Positions 53,216 to 61,849 are shown, numbered from the stretch's first letter. The stretch: 64,000 nucleotides of DNA from Caballeronia fortuita (GCF_001544835.2 NZ_FCNX02000004.1:342950-406949); one strand, 5' to 3'. A program made the numbers and translations. Notes: generated by a model not told the origin, from the letters alone.

Positions 53216-54119
53216 AGCGCGGCCTCCACGGAAGCGCGACATGTTCGAGCGCGCGCATGATGAGATCGGTGGCGATGCCGAGCGCCGCATACACGAGAAT
53301 GCCCGCGATGATGATGTCGGCGCGCTGATTCTGGTTCGCGTTTACGAGGATGTAGCCGATGCCGTTCTGCGCGTTGATCTGCTCCGCGACGACGAGCGCG
53401 AGCAACGCCACCGCCGACGAATAGCGCACGCCGACGAGAATCGAAGGCAGCGCCGTCGGCAAGATGATGCGCAACGCGATCTGTCGGCTCGACAAGCCGA
53501 ACACGTGCGCCGCTTCGAGCAGCTTCGGATCGACGCCGCGCACGCCGGCATAGGTGTTGAGATACATCGGGAAGATCGTGGCCGCGAGGATCACCGCGAC
53601 CTTCGCGCCTTCTCCGATACCGAACCACGTGATGAAAAGCGGAATCAGCGCGATGAACGGAATCGTCCGCAACATCTGCAGCGGTGCATCGACGATCTCT
53701 TCGCCCACGCGCCACAGCCCGGCGAACAGTCCCGCGAACAAGCCGATGCCGCCGCCGATCGCGAGTCCCGTCGCCGCGCGCACGAGCGATACGCCGATCG
53801 CGCTTTGCAGTTCGCCATCGGCAATCAGTTCCTTCAGCGCGTCGATGATGACCGTCGGCGGCGGCAACGTTTCGGGCGCGACCACGTGCAGCGACGACGC
53901 AAGCTGCCACAACACGATGAGCGCGAGTGGCACACCGACACGCAACGCGCGCGAGCGCAGCAGGGACCATTGCCGCGCGCTGCCGCGGCGGGCTTCGCGC
54001 GTCGGCAGATCGATGAGCGCGCGCGGATCGGCGGCGCGCGCCGCTTCGTCATCGTTGCGCCGGGACGCCGTGCCCGGATCGAGGCCGAGCGTGGCGGATG
54101 GAAAGCGAGGGACGTTCAT
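53202..54119 (-). CDS. Sulfonate-type ABC transporter permease (SsuC-like)
   Basis: A 305-residue inner-membrane protein. Long N-terminal cytoplasmic stretch with RSRALRVGVPLALIVLWQLAS as TM1; SLVRAATGLAIGGGIGLFAGLFAGLW; LRTIPFIALIPLFITWFGIGEGAKVAVILAAT; EAA loop EAAHVFGLSSRQIALRIILPTALPSILVGVR. The ATG at 54119 fits; an upstream frame extension is unlikely. First gene of the second, leftward transporter; divergent from the second SfnB-like gene. Confidence 0.9.
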   Translation of the reverse strand: MNVPRFPSATLGLDPGTASRRNDDEAARAADPRALIDLPTREARRGSARQWSLLRSRALRVGVPLALIVLWQLASSLHVVAPETLPPPTVIIDALKELIADGELQSAIGVSLVRAATGLAIGGGIGLFAGLFAGLWRVGEEIVDAPLQMLRTIPFIALIPLFITWFGIGEGAKVAVILAATIFPMYLNTYAGVRGVDPKLLEAAHVFGLSSRQIALRIILPTALPSILVGVRYSSAVALLALVVAEQINAQNGIGYILVNANQNQRADIIIAGILVYAALGIATDLIMRALEHVALPWRPRFELA

Positions 54120-54312
54120 GGGCGTTCGCGGAACCGGAAAAGGTGTAGAACATCCGATGGTACGGTCGCATGTGCGTGCATCAAACGAACCCTTTGCAAG
54201 ATGCAATGCGCAGCGCGCGTCATTTGGATTCCACACGATTCGATAAGGGCATCCGCCGTGCTTTGCTTAGCACATTCGCTTCGTTGAAGAATGGGCCGCG
54301 CTCCCATAACGT
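54120..54312. promoter_or_regulatory. Divergent promoter region of the second sulfonate importer
   Basis: 193 bases between the leftward permease start and the rightward SfnB-like start. GTGCT-TTGCTT-AGCAC around 54258-54273 is a small dyad that might be an operator; no sure sigma-54 or sigma-70 promoter was recognised. Confidence 0.35.
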
Positions 54313-55569
54313 ATGCGGATGACGTTTTCCGGATTACACGCGCTCATGGGAAAAATTGAATCGAACCTGCCGACGGGCCTCGACGCGCAAGCCGTCACAC
54401 CCGGCTCGACGGCCTTGCGTGAACTCGTCGCCGCGATCGCACGCGAGGCGCACGCCCGCGCCAATGGCGAAGCCGACGCGCACGATGCCATCGCGCGCGT
54501 GCGTGCCGCGCGGCTTGGCTTATATCGCTTGCCCGTCGACGAAGGCGGCGGTGGTGCAAGCCTTCCGCAACTCTTCGAACTCGTGCTCGATCTTGCGGAA
54601 GCGGACTCGAACATTCCGCACATCCTGCGCAATCACTTCGCGTTCGTCGAACGCGCGCGGCGCACGCCGGATCGGGCGCCCTATTCGCGCTGGCTGGCAT
54701 CGGTGAAGGAAGGCGCGCTGTATGGCATCGGCGCGAGCGAAACCGGCAATCAGAATATCGGCGACGGCGATGGCGCAACATCGCTGCAGCCGCATGGCGA
54801 CGGCTACGTGCTCGATGGCGTGAAGTACTACAGCACGGGCAATCTCTATGCCGATTACATCGTCGTCAATGCGAAGACCGGCGACGGACGCTTCGTCGCC
54901 GCGCGCGTCGCGGTCGGTCAAAAGGGCGTCGACGTGCGCGACGACTGGGACGGCATCGGCCAGCGGCGCACAGCGAGCGGGACGACGGTCTACGAACGTG
55001 TAGCCGTATCGCGCGATGACGTGCTCTATTACGACGACGAATTCAAGGTGCCGTGGCAGGCGACATTCTCGCAACTATGGCTCACGACGATCATCGCGGG
55101 CATTCTGCGGGCCGTCGTCAAAGATGCGATTGCGTTGTTGAAGCGCCGCGAGCGCAACTACTATCACGCGATCGACGCGCGCCCCGCTCACGATCCGCTG
55201 TTGCAGGAGATCGTGGGCCGCCTCGACAGCGCCGCGTATGTAGCGGAATCGAGCGTGCTGCGCGCCGCCGATGCGTTGGGCCGCGCCTACGATTCGGCGC
55301 TCGCCGGCACGCCCGACGAAGCGCTTTTTCTGGAAGCGGCGCTCTTCTCGGCGCGCTCGAAAGTGCTCATCGACGAACTCGCGCTCGATGCCGCCACGAA
55401 ACTCTTCGACGTAGGCGGCGCATCGGCGGGCAAGCAAAGCGCCGCGCTCGATCGTCACTGGCGCAACATCCGCACCATCGCTTCGCACAATCCGGTGGCT
55501 TACAAGGCGCGCGTGCTCGGCGCGCATGCGTTGCACGGCACGGCGCTGCCGAACGGCGCGTTCTTCTGA
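54313..55569 (+). CDS. Acyl-CoA dehydrogenase-fold monooxygenase, SfnB/DszC-like (second copy)
   Basis: A 418-residue protein. LGLYRLPVDEGGGGASLPQLFEL, DSNIPHILRNHFAFVERARR, YGIGASETGNQNIGDG, YVLDGVKYYSTGNLYADYIVV, DDWDGIGQRRTASGTTVYERV and LALDAATKLFDVGGASAGK with ALDRHWRNIRTIASHN are DszC/SfnB family marks. Starts at MRMTF; an internal ATG at 54346 is a possible shorter start. Divergent from the second importer and followed by an FMN reductase, its likely FMNH2 source. Confidence 0.87.
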   Translation: MRMTFSGLHALMGKIESNLPTGLDAQAVTPGSTALRELVAAIAREAHARANGEADAHDAIARVRAARLGLYRLPVDEGGGGASLPQLFELVLDLAEADSNIPHILRNHFAFVERARRTPDRAPYSRWLASVKEGALYGIGASETGNQNIGDGDGATSLQPHGDGYVLDGVKYYSTGNLYADYIVVNAKTGDGRFVAARVAVGQKGVDVRDDWDGIGQRRTASGTTVYERVAVSRDDVLYYDDEFKVPWQATFSQLWLTTIIAGILRAVVKDAIALLKRRERNYYHAIDARPAHDPLLQEIVGRLDSAAYVAESSVLRAADALGRAYDSALAGTPDEALFLEAALFSARSKVLIDELALDAATKLFDVGGASAGKQSAALDRHWRNIRTIASHNPVAYKARVLGAHALHGTALPNGAFF

Positions 55570-55596
55570 CAGCCCATCTTCCAGGGAGTATCGATC

Positions 55597-56235
55597 TTGT
55601 CTCGAACCATTTCATCGCGCGGGCCACGCGTGGTCGGCATCGGCGGCACGACGCGGCCACAATCGTCGACCGAACGGGCGCTCGCATTCGCATTGCGCGG
55701 CGCGCAGGAAGGGGGCGCGAGCGTGCAGCTTTTCGGCGGCGCCTTTCTGCATAACCTGCCGCATTACGCGCCCGAATCGCGCGAACTCACCGACGAGCAG
55801 CACGAGCTTATCGAAGCGGTGCGCGCCGCCGACGCGCTCGTCATCGCGACGCCCGGCTATCACGGCGGCATCTCGGGTCTCGTCAAGAATGCGCTCGACA
55901 CGCTCGAAGAACTGCGCCTCGACGAACGTCCTTATCTCGACGGCCGCGCGGTAGGCAGCATCGTCACGGCTTATGGGTGGCAGGCGGCGGGCACGGTGCT
56001 CACGTCGCTGCGCTCGATCGTGCATGCGTTGCGCGGCTGGCCGACGCCGTTCGGCGCGGCGGTCAATACACTGGAGACGCGTTTCGATTCCGCCGATACG
56101 TGTTCGGACCCGAAGGTCGTCGAGCAGCTTCGCACCGTGGGGCGCCAGGCGTCGAGCTTCGCGCTCGCTTTCGGCGCGGCCCGCGCGGACGAGTATCACG
56201 CGGTGACGCGGCGCGCCGAACTCGCGCCGCATTGA
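55597..56235 (+). CDS. NADPH-dependent FMN reductase (SsuE/MsuE-like), TTG start
   Basis: A 212-residue flavodoxin-fold reductase. VVGIGGTTRPQSSTERALA is the flavin-phosphate loop; LIVATPGYHGGISGLVKNALDTLE-type sequence near residue 84 is the FMN isoalloxazine loop; PWLDG-like PYLDGRAVGSIVTAYGW follows. The start is TTG at 55597, with AGGGAG upstream; no ATG lies near the conserved N-terminus. It would reduce FMN with NADPH and pass it to the LLM and SfnB/DszC enzymes of the region. Confidence 0.86.
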   Translation: MSRTISSRGPRVVGIGGTTRPQSSTERALAFALRGAQEGGASVQLFGGAFLHNLPHYAPESRELTDEQHELIEAVRAADALVIATPGYHGGISGLVKNALDTLEELRLDERPYLDGRAVGSIVTAYGWQAAGTVLTSLRSIVHALRGWPTPFGAAVNTLETRFDSADTCSDPKVVEQLRTVGRQASSFALAFGAARADEYHAVTRRAELAPH

Positions 56236-56256
56236 GTCGGGCGATGCGGCTTCGTT

Positions 56257-56481
56257 TCAGTGCAGCGGCGATTCGCCGGGCAACTGGAACGCATCGACGG
56301 TGTAGCCCATGTTGAAGTAACCGGCGCGCGCATAGACGGAAATGTGTTCGAGCTGTTCCGCGCGCGTGGTTGCATTCGCGACGTGCGCGCCTTCGGCTGC
56401 CGCGTCCTTCGTCAGACGCTTACGCAAGTGCTGCGCGGGCGCCGAAAGCGCCTGCCAGGTTTGAGTCAGGAAGTGCGGCAT
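56257..56481 (-). CDS. Small hypothetical protein
   Basis: A 74-residue protein, MPHFLTQTWQALSAPAQHLRK at the N-terminus, mostly helical by composition, ending FNMGYTVDAFQLPGESPLH. No known domain, Cys or signal peptide. GAGGCGAG upstream can serve as ribosome site. Convergent with the FMN reductase. Conservation elsewhere could not be checked. Confidence 0.5.
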   Translation of the reverse strand: MPHFLTQTWQALSAPAQHLRKRLTKDAAAEGAHVANATTRAEQLEHISVYARAGYFNMGYTVDAFQLPGESPLH

Positions 56482-56619
56482 GGCTCGCCTCCTCGCTGCG
56501 GGAATAGCTCGAATCTAAGCCGTCAAAAAGGCGTAGACAAACAAGCTTTTCTGCAATGCATTGCAGGCGGCGCGTTAGATGCGAGTTCGTTCGTGACTCG
56601 CTTGCCGCACCGAGCCTCA

Positions 56620-57858
56620 TCAAACCGCGTCCGCCCCGCTGCCTATCGCACGCCGCGCTTCCGACTGCTCCAGATGACGCAGCAGCAGCGTCACCATCGC
56701 GACGACCGTGAACGCGAGAATCACGAAGAAGACCGCGAGCGGCGTCAGGATATGCACCGACACGAAGCCCGCAAGCCCCATCATCACCGACGACACGAGC
56801 AACAGCGAACAGCCGAGGATCGCCGCCGTGAGGCCCGCGATATGCGGAAAGAGCGAATTGCCCTTTGCCATCAGCGTCGGATACATCGCGCCTGCGCAAA
56901 AGCCCATCACGAGCACGGGCAACGCGAGCGTCCAGACGGTAAGGCCGATCGCGAGCGACAGCAGCAGCATGACGACCGCCGCGCCCGCCATCACGCGCGC
57001 GCCGATGCGCAGCCGTTGCTCCGCGCTCGGCAGACGCGGACCATGCATGCGGTTCGACAAGCCGCCGAGGAAATACATCATGCCGATAGCAAGCGCGAGA
57101 TAGCCGAAGTACGTCGGCGGCTTGTGCAGCGTGTTCTGCACCATGAAAGGCCCGACGATGTTGAACACGAGCAAGATGCTGTAGCACAGGCCCTGCGCAA
57201 GGAAGCAGCTTTGAAACACGGGGCTCGACAAGACCTTGCCCGCGTTCGCGAACAACGTGCGCGGCGCGAGATGCACGGGTTTCTTCAAGGTTTCGCGATA
57301 ACGCCATACGAGCGTCCACATGACAATCGAATAGACGAGCAGGAACACGAGACACGCCTTCCAGCCGAACCATTCCTGCAGATGCGCGCCGATTACGGGC
57401 GCGACGATCGGCGCGAGGCCCCACGCGATCGACATGTACGTGAACGCGTGCATCAGCGCCTGGCCCTTGAACGAATCGGTGATGATGGTCTTGGCGAGCA
57501 GGTTCGTCGCCGCAATGCCGAAGCCCTGCAGACAGCGCGCAAGCAGAAAGGCTTCGAGACTCGTCGCGGCGAGCGAAAGCAGGCAGCCGAGCGTGAATAT
57601 CACAAGACCGAACGCCAGTACTTTTTTTCTGCCATAAGCATCGGCGACGGGGCCGAAGACGAGCTGGCCGATCGCATACGCGGCCATGTAGCTCGAGACG
57701 CTCGACTGGATCGCTTGCGGCGAGGTTGCGAAGTAACGCGCCATCGCGGGTAGCGCGGGCACGTAGATGTCGATGGCAAGCTGGCCCGCCGACGCGAACA
57801 GACACACCAGAAACAAGAGAAAACGCGGGGAATTCTTCGAGAGTTGAGCGTGGTTCAT
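56620..57858 (-). CDS. MFS transporter, Bcr/CflA drug-resistance family
   Basis: A 412-residue, 12-TM transporter. AIDIYVPALPAMARYFATSPQ near the N-terminus is the hallmark of Bcr/CflA/EmrD; the MFS loop 2-3 motif reads GPVADAYGRKKVL; motif C-like FGIAATNLLAKTII follows in TM4-5. Exports drugs or sulfonamide-like or dipeptide compounds. Monocistronic. 138 bases between it and the small gene downstream hold nothing recognisable. Confidence 0.9.
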   Translation of the reverse strand: MNHAQLSKNSPRFLLFLVCLFASAGQLAIDIYVPALPAMARYFATSPQAIQSSVSSYMAAYAIGQLVFGPVADAYGRKKVLAFGLVIFTLGCLLSLAATSLEAFLLARCLQGFGIAATNLLAKTIITDSFKGQALMHAFTYMSIAWGLAPIVAPVIGAHLQEWFGWKACLVFLLVYSIVMWTLVWRYRETLKKPVHLAPRTLFANAGKVLSSPVFQSCFLAQGLCYSILLVFNIVGPFMVQNTLHKPPTYFGYLALAIGMMYFLGGLSNRMHGPRLPSAEQRLRIGARVMAGAAVVMLLLSLAIGLTVWTLALPVLVMGFCAGAMYPTLMAKGNSLFPHIAGLTAAILGCSLLLVSSVMMGLAGFVSVHILTPLAVFFVILAFTVVAMVTLLLRHLEQSEARRAIGSGADAV

Positions 57859-57981
57859 GACAACGATGAATGAGCGGGGGCCGGCGGCCTCTTCGGGCCG
57901 ATCCGGATGGCGGATTCATCGTATTGTGCCTGTCATCGCGCGGATCGACAGAAAGCCCACGTCGCGCGTAATGCAACGGCG

Positions 57982-58731
57982 TCAGCTTTTGCCGTCCAGA
58001 ATGGGATGCGACTGGCCCGGTATCGGACGGCCCTGATCGTCGGTCGGCACGAGCTGCGTCTGGAATGCAACGAAGAGCGCCTGAAACTTGCCGTCGACTT
58101 CGACCATCACGGCGCCGTCCTGAAGCACGCCGTTCTCGTTCGAGTGGTCTCTCACGCGACTACCCGGTGCGGGCTTCGGGTTGCCCTGATTCATATGCGT
58201 TTCGTGCAATCCGTCCTTGCCCGGCTCGAAGAGAAAGCCGAAACCAAAGACCGTGACGTCTTTGGCGGGCTTCCATCCGAGGCGATCGTCGCTATAGGCC
58301 GGCGTCTTGTAGACGTAGTCGACGCCATCCGCCGACATATCGAGTTGCAGCATCTCGTTGAGCAGCGCGTTGATGTCGTTATGTTCGTCTTTCGTGTCGA
58401 GCGGAATCGGGCGCATCGCGCCGAGATCGAGAAGACGCGGGTCATGCACGTAGTCGAGTTTCGGGAAGTTCGAGGTCGACACGCCAGCGGGCAGCGTGCC
58501 GAGATCGGCGATCATCGGATGATCGAAGGATCGATTCCACAGATACAGCACGAGATAGCCCGCCGGTCCCGTCAGCGAGCTATCCGATTTCACGTTGGTG
58601 ACGATGTTGAACGGCTTGCCGTTCGCGTCTTCACTAACGATGACGTAATGCGGATCGCCCTTGTAACCCTGCAGAAAGGGAACGCCGAGCTTGACCGTGC
58701 CTTTGAAGAGAACGTATTCGTTGCGCGCCAT
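57982..58731 (-). CDS. DUF2278 family protein (YukJ-like)
   Basis: A 249-residue protein: YVLFKGTVKLGVPFLQGYKGDPHYVIV at the N-terminus, NIVTNVKSD, FDHPMIADLGTLPAGV and DYVHDPRLLDLGAMRPI in the middle, and HETHMNQGNP and LQDGAVMVEVDGKFQALFVAFQTQ towards the C-terminus. These match the DUF2278/YukJ family, whose members contain a predicted nuclease- or lectin-like core of unknown biochemical role. No signal peptide. Isolated, same strand as the CHAD gene upstream. Confidence 0.8.
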   Translation of the reverse strand: MARNEYVLFKGTVKLGVPFLQGYKGDPHYVIVSEDANGKPFNIVTNVKSDSSLTGPAGYLVLYLWNRSFDHPMIADLGTLPAGVSTSNFPKLDYVHDPRLLDLGAMRPIPLDTKDEHNDINALLNEMLQLDMSADGVDYVYKTPAYSDDRLGWKPAKDVTVFGFGFLFEPGKDGLHETHMNQGNPKPAPGSRVRDHSNENGVLQDGAVMVEVDGKFQALFVAFQTQLVPTDDQGRPIPGQSHPILDGKS

Positions 58732-58810
58732 GATGCTGCTCCGTGAAGTGAGCGACCATTTGATGCGGCAAGTGTGACATTCATTCGAGCTTTGCGCGTC
58801 GGCCCCGATA

Positions 58811-59623
58811 TCAGCGGATCGCTTTGCGCGCAGCCTTGAAACGATGCTTCTGCTCGGTCTTCAGCGCGCGCAACGCATCTTTCGCATGTGCGTCGCCACC
58901 GAGCGTGTCCTTCGAATTGACGAGCAGTTCGCGGCTCGCGACGACATCGTTCAATGCGCCAAAGCGCTTTTGCAGGCGCTTCAGATGCTTCACTTTCGCG
59001 CGCAGTTCGGGCTTGATGTCGGACTCGAAAAGCTCCAGCAAATAACGCACTTTCTTTCCGGCCTTACGCACTTCGTGATACGCGGCATAGTTCGACTGTT
59101 GCGCGCGCAGCGCCTGCTTGATGCGACGTTTCAACTGACCGCGCGCCGCGCCGATCCGCTTTCGCGCGAATCGTTCGACGGGCACGCGCTGCGACGCGGT
59201 ATTGAGTCGATGATTCGCGTCTTTCAGTCCGCTCTGCAAAACGTGCTTGACGTCCGCGTTGGTCAGCGTCTGAACGCTGGTCGCGAGCGCGGCCTCGCGA
59301 TGCGCCTTGATGGCTTCTTCGAGTCCCTCGACATCGAGTTCCTTGACCAGTTCGAGCAGAATGTCCCAGTCGCGCGTGCTGCCCGCCGATGTCGCCAGAT
59401 ACTTGAGCAGCGCGCGCTGACGCGTGTCGAAATCATCGTCGAGCAAAGGACGATAAGCCCAGAACAACGTGCGAAGCCGCCGCACCGCAACGCGCAGCTT
59501 GTGCAGCACTTCCGGGTCCGTGTCCGTGTCCAGGGCGGATGCTTGCCGCGTTGCTTCTTCGATCAGCGGCGAGGCCAGATCGCCGAATCGCGCTTCAGCG
59601 GTTGCGTGCTTGCCGTCGTTCAT
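58811..59623 (-). CDS. CHAD domain protein (polyphosphate-binding type)
   Basis: A 270-residue all-helical, very basic protein. CHAD helices with conserved His and basic residues: EVLHKLRVAVRRLRTLFWAYRPLL near 45-67 and AYHEVRKAGKKVRYLLELFESD near 190-210. The domain binds polyphosphate; the stand-alone form lacks a CYTH triphosphatase. The ATG at 59623, with GGGAAGCG upstream, is preferred to a start 93 bases upstream. Divergent from a NUDIX hydrolase that could act on the same kind of phosphate polymer. Confidence 0.86.
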   Translation of the reverse strand: MNDGKHATAEARFGDLASPLIEEATRQASALDTDTDPEVLHKLRVAVRRLRTLFWAYRPLLDDDFDTRQRALLKYLATSAGSTRDWDILLELVKELDVEGLEEAIKAHREAALATSVQTLTNADVKHVLQSGLKDANHRLNTASQRVPVERFARKRIGAARGQLKRRIKQALRAQQSNYAAYHEVRKAGKKVRYLLELFESDIKPELRAKVKHLKRLQKRFGALNDVVASRELLVNSKDTLGGDAHAKDALRALKTEQKHRFKAARKAIR

Positions 59624-59840
59624 GTTCGCTTCCCGTTGCCAGATCGATATTGCCGCTGCAAATTGCATACCCGCGACTGTTGTGCGCGAACCAAAGCCCA
59701 AGTATTCGCGGTACACGCATTGCTAGAAACCAAACAGCAGAAATGCCGTTATTTTCGAACGCTCCACAACAAAAAGATGGTTGGGTACACTAGCCGCGTC
59801 CTGCAGTTTCAGCCAGACACGAACATCATCTGGAGCCAGT

Positions 59841-60212
59841 TTGAGGAAGCGAGCCACGGTCATTTGTCGAAAAGGCAACCGCATATTGCTGGTTGCGCGG
59901 CGTCACACCAAATGGGCGCTGCCCGGCGGCATGCTCAAACGCGGCGAGCATCTGTCCGATGCCGCGCTGCGCGAACTGAAGGAAGAAACGCGTCTTGCGG
60001 GCAAGTCGGCTAAGTTCCTGTTTCAGCATCGGGGGCGGCAAAAGCATCATCACGTCTTTTCGTGCGATCTGCCGAAGAACGCCAAGGCGCGCGCGAGCAA
60101 CGAAATCTCGCGCTGCCGGTGGGTGCATATATCGGAGATTCAACGGCTCGCCACGAGCGCGCCGACGAAGGTCATCGTCAAGGCGCTCGGTGGCAATCGC
60201 GGCAAGCGCTGA
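59841..60212 (+). CDS. NUDIX hydrolase
   Basis: A 123-residue hydrolase. The NUDIX box, G-x5-E-x7-REUxEExGU, is complete: GGMLKRGEHLSDAALRELKE followed by ETRLAG near residues 29-54. The N-terminus ATVICRKGNRILLVARRHTKWALPGG matches small DIPP/MutT-type enzymes. The TTG at 59841 is used because GGAG lies five bases before it; longer frames back to 59781 lack a ribosome site. Substrates could be diphosphoinositol-like, Ap-n-A or polyphosphate. Confidence 0.84.
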   Translation: MRKRATVICRKGNRILLVARRHTKWALPGGMLKRGEHLSDAALRELKEETRLAGKSAKFLFQHRGRQKHHHVFSCDLPKNAKARASNEISRCRWVHISEIQRLATSAPTKVIVKALGGNRGKR

Positions 60213-60215
60213 TCG

Positions 60216-60581
60216 CTACTGGCCGCCCTCCTGAATCGTCAGAACATTTTTCACGGACTTGACGCCGTCCACGCCCTTCGCGATGGACGCGGCCTTGTCG
60301 ATCTGCGTGCCGTCCGCTGCGTGACCGGCCAACGTGATTGCGCCATTCTTCGCGATCACGTTCACGCCGTTCATGTCGATGCCGCCTTGCTTCAGCGCCT
60401 GCGACACCTTCTTGCTGAGCGCGCGATTGGCTTTGCGCGCGGCCGATTTCGAGCTTCCCGCACTCGCCGATGGCGCGGTGGACTGCGTCGAGCCCGCATC
60501 GCTGGTCTGCGACCACGCGTTGACGGAGAAGGCAATCGCGGATGCGACAGCGGCAAATTTGAGCGCATTCATCGTTTTCAT
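60216..60581 (-). CDS. BON-domain periplasmic protein
   Basis: A 121-residue protein with a Sec signal peptide (MNALKFAAVASAIAFSVNAWSQ, cleavage near AWSQ). A Ser/Ala-rich linker follows, then a BON domain, about residues 58-118: ALSKKVSQALKQGGIDMNGVNV and AKNGAITLAGHAADGTQIDKA, with VDGVKSVKNVLTI. BON proteins such as OsmY bind phospholipids and help envelope stability under stress. Convergent with the NUDIX gene. Confidence 0.87.
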   Translation of the reverse strand: MKTMNALKFAAVASAIAFSVNAWSQTSDAGSTQSTAPSASAGSSKSAARKANRALSKKVSQALKQGGIDMNGVNVIAKNGAITLAGHAADGTQIDKAASIAKGVDGVKSVKNVLTIQEGGQ

Positions 60582-60673
60582 CGCTTGGCTCCAGTGGCTT
60601 GAGTGAATAGAGGACTACAAGGGCACCGTGCATTCTAGTCGGCGCATCGCGATAGCGCAGGGAATTGGGCCAT

Positions 60674-60860
60674 TCATCGCGAAAACGCGTGCGACTCGGC
60701 GGGCGCGAGAAAAAGTTCGTGATCGTCCGCGAGCTTGCCGATCGTGAAGTCGATGAACGTGCGTACGCGCAGCGGCTAGATCGATTCACGCTGCGTGAAA
60801 TACCGCTTGAGCAAGGGCACGGGACGTCCGCCGCGGATATGCTTGACTGCATCTGCTACA
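60674..60860 (-). pseudogene. LysR-type regulator 3' remnant, disrupted by an in-frame stop
   Basis: On the minus strand the frame from about 60860 reads HIRGGRPVPLLKRYFTQRES followed by I and TAG (60776-60778). It continues in the same frame as PLRVRTFIDFTIGKLADDHE up to a TGA at 60674-60676. RVRTFIDF is the typical final helix of LysR effector domains, preceded in intact proteins by a YPHRRYLP-like segment that is missing here. It looks like a decayed lysR gene with a small deletion. The N-terminal half is absent; the intact MmsB-like gene now occupies the region. Confidence 0.55.
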
Positions 60861-60920
60861 TTTGCCCTGCTCCACCCGCTGAACATTTCGAACGACACGA
60901 CAACACGAAGAGACGACAGC

Positions 60921-61793
60921 ATGACGCAGCGAATCGGCATGATCGGTGTCGGCCTGATGGGGCACGGCATCGCACGCAATGTGATGAAGCATGGTTATCC
61001 GCTCACGGTGGTCGAGCACCCCGGCAACCAGCCGCTCGACGAACTCCTCGCACTCGGCGCGAAGACCGTAAGCAATGGCGAAGCGCTCGCGCGCGAAGCG
61101 GACATCGTCATCTTGTGCGTGACGGGATCGCCCGAAGTCGAAGCGGTATTGACCGCACCCGATGGCGTGCTCGCGGGATTGCGGCCGGGCACGATCGTCA
61201 TCGATTGCTCGACCGCCGTGCCCGCATCGACGCAACGCATGGCCGCGCTCGTCGAGAAAGCAGGCGGCCTTTTCGTCGATGCACCGATGACACGCACCGC
61301 GAAAGAAGCGCACGAAGGGCGGCTCAACCTGTTGGTGGGCGCATCGGCGGAGCTGTTCGCGCGCATCGAACCGTTGTTGCGCACGTATGCGGAGAACGTG
61401 ACGCTCGTCGGCGGCACCGGCGCGGGACACAGCATGAAGCTGCTGCACAACTTCGTGTCGCTCGGCACGATTGCGCTGATCTCGGAAGCGGCGGCCTGCG
61501 CCGAGCGCGCGGGCGTCGATGCGCGAACGTTCGTCGATGTCCTCGCGAAAGGCGGTGGCGGCGGCGCAGCGCTGGAACGGCTGCGGCCCGCGCTCATCGA
61601 AGGTGATCCGACCGGCATGCCGTTTCACATGTCCAACGCGTTAAAGGATCTCGGCTACTACACGACGATGGCCGCCGACAACGACGCGGTCGACGCGATC
61701 GCCAGCGCCGTGCGCGCGACTTACGCGGACGCGGTCGAACAAGGCGGCGCGCATCGCACGTTGCTCGAGTTGCCGAAGTTGCTAGGAGATTGA
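60921..61793 (+). CDS. NAD(P)-dependent beta-hydroxyacid dehydrogenase (3-hydroxyisobutyrate/tartronate semialdehyde reductase type)
   Basis: A 290-residue protein. IGMIGVGLMGHGIARNVMKHG is the Rossmann loop at the N-terminus; FVDAPMTRTAKEAHEGRL near 115-132 holds the substrate-binding signature; GAGHSMKLLHNFVSLGTIAL near 165-185 contains the catalytic Lys (K173-region). Similar to MmsB, GarR and GlxR. Reduces or oxidises small 3-hydroxy acids with NAD(P). The ATG at 60921 has AGACGACAGC upstream. Stands alone; ilvD is convergent. Confidence 0.88.
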   Translation: MTQRIGMIGVGLMGHGIARNVMKHGYPLTVVEHPGNQPLDELLALGAKTVSNGEALAREADIVILCVTGSPEVEAVLTAPDGVLAGLRPGTIVIDCSTAVPASTQRMAALVEKAGGLFVDAPMTRTAKEAHEGRLNLLVGASAELFARIEPLLRTYAENVTLVGGTGAGHSMKLLHNFVSLGTIALISEAAACAERAGVDARTFVDVLAKGGGGGAALERLRPALIEGDPTGMPFHMSNALKDLGYYTTMAADNDAVDAIASAVRATYADAVEQGGAHRTLLELPKLLGD

Positions 61794-61803
61794 AGCCGCA
61801 ATG

Positions 61804-61826
61804 AAAAAGCCGCTCTTTCGAGCGGC
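61804..61826 (-). terminator. Intrinsic terminator of ilvD
   Basis: On the minus strand, an exact 7-bp stem GCCGCTC (61809-61815 complement to 61820-61826 GAGCGGC), loop of four, is followed by TTTTT (AAAAA at 61804-61808 on plus). It lies 24 bases after the ilvD stop. On the plus strand the hairpin may also stop the convergent dehydrogenase transcript, but the T-run there is weak. Confidence 0.8.
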
Positions 61827-61849
61827 TTGTCGCTGGCGCTTATGAAGCG

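Noticed and set aside
61804..61826. Strong bidirectional terminator
   Set aside because: Only the minus-strand side has a T-run; on the plus side the tract is TTGTCG, so only the ilvD role is claimed.
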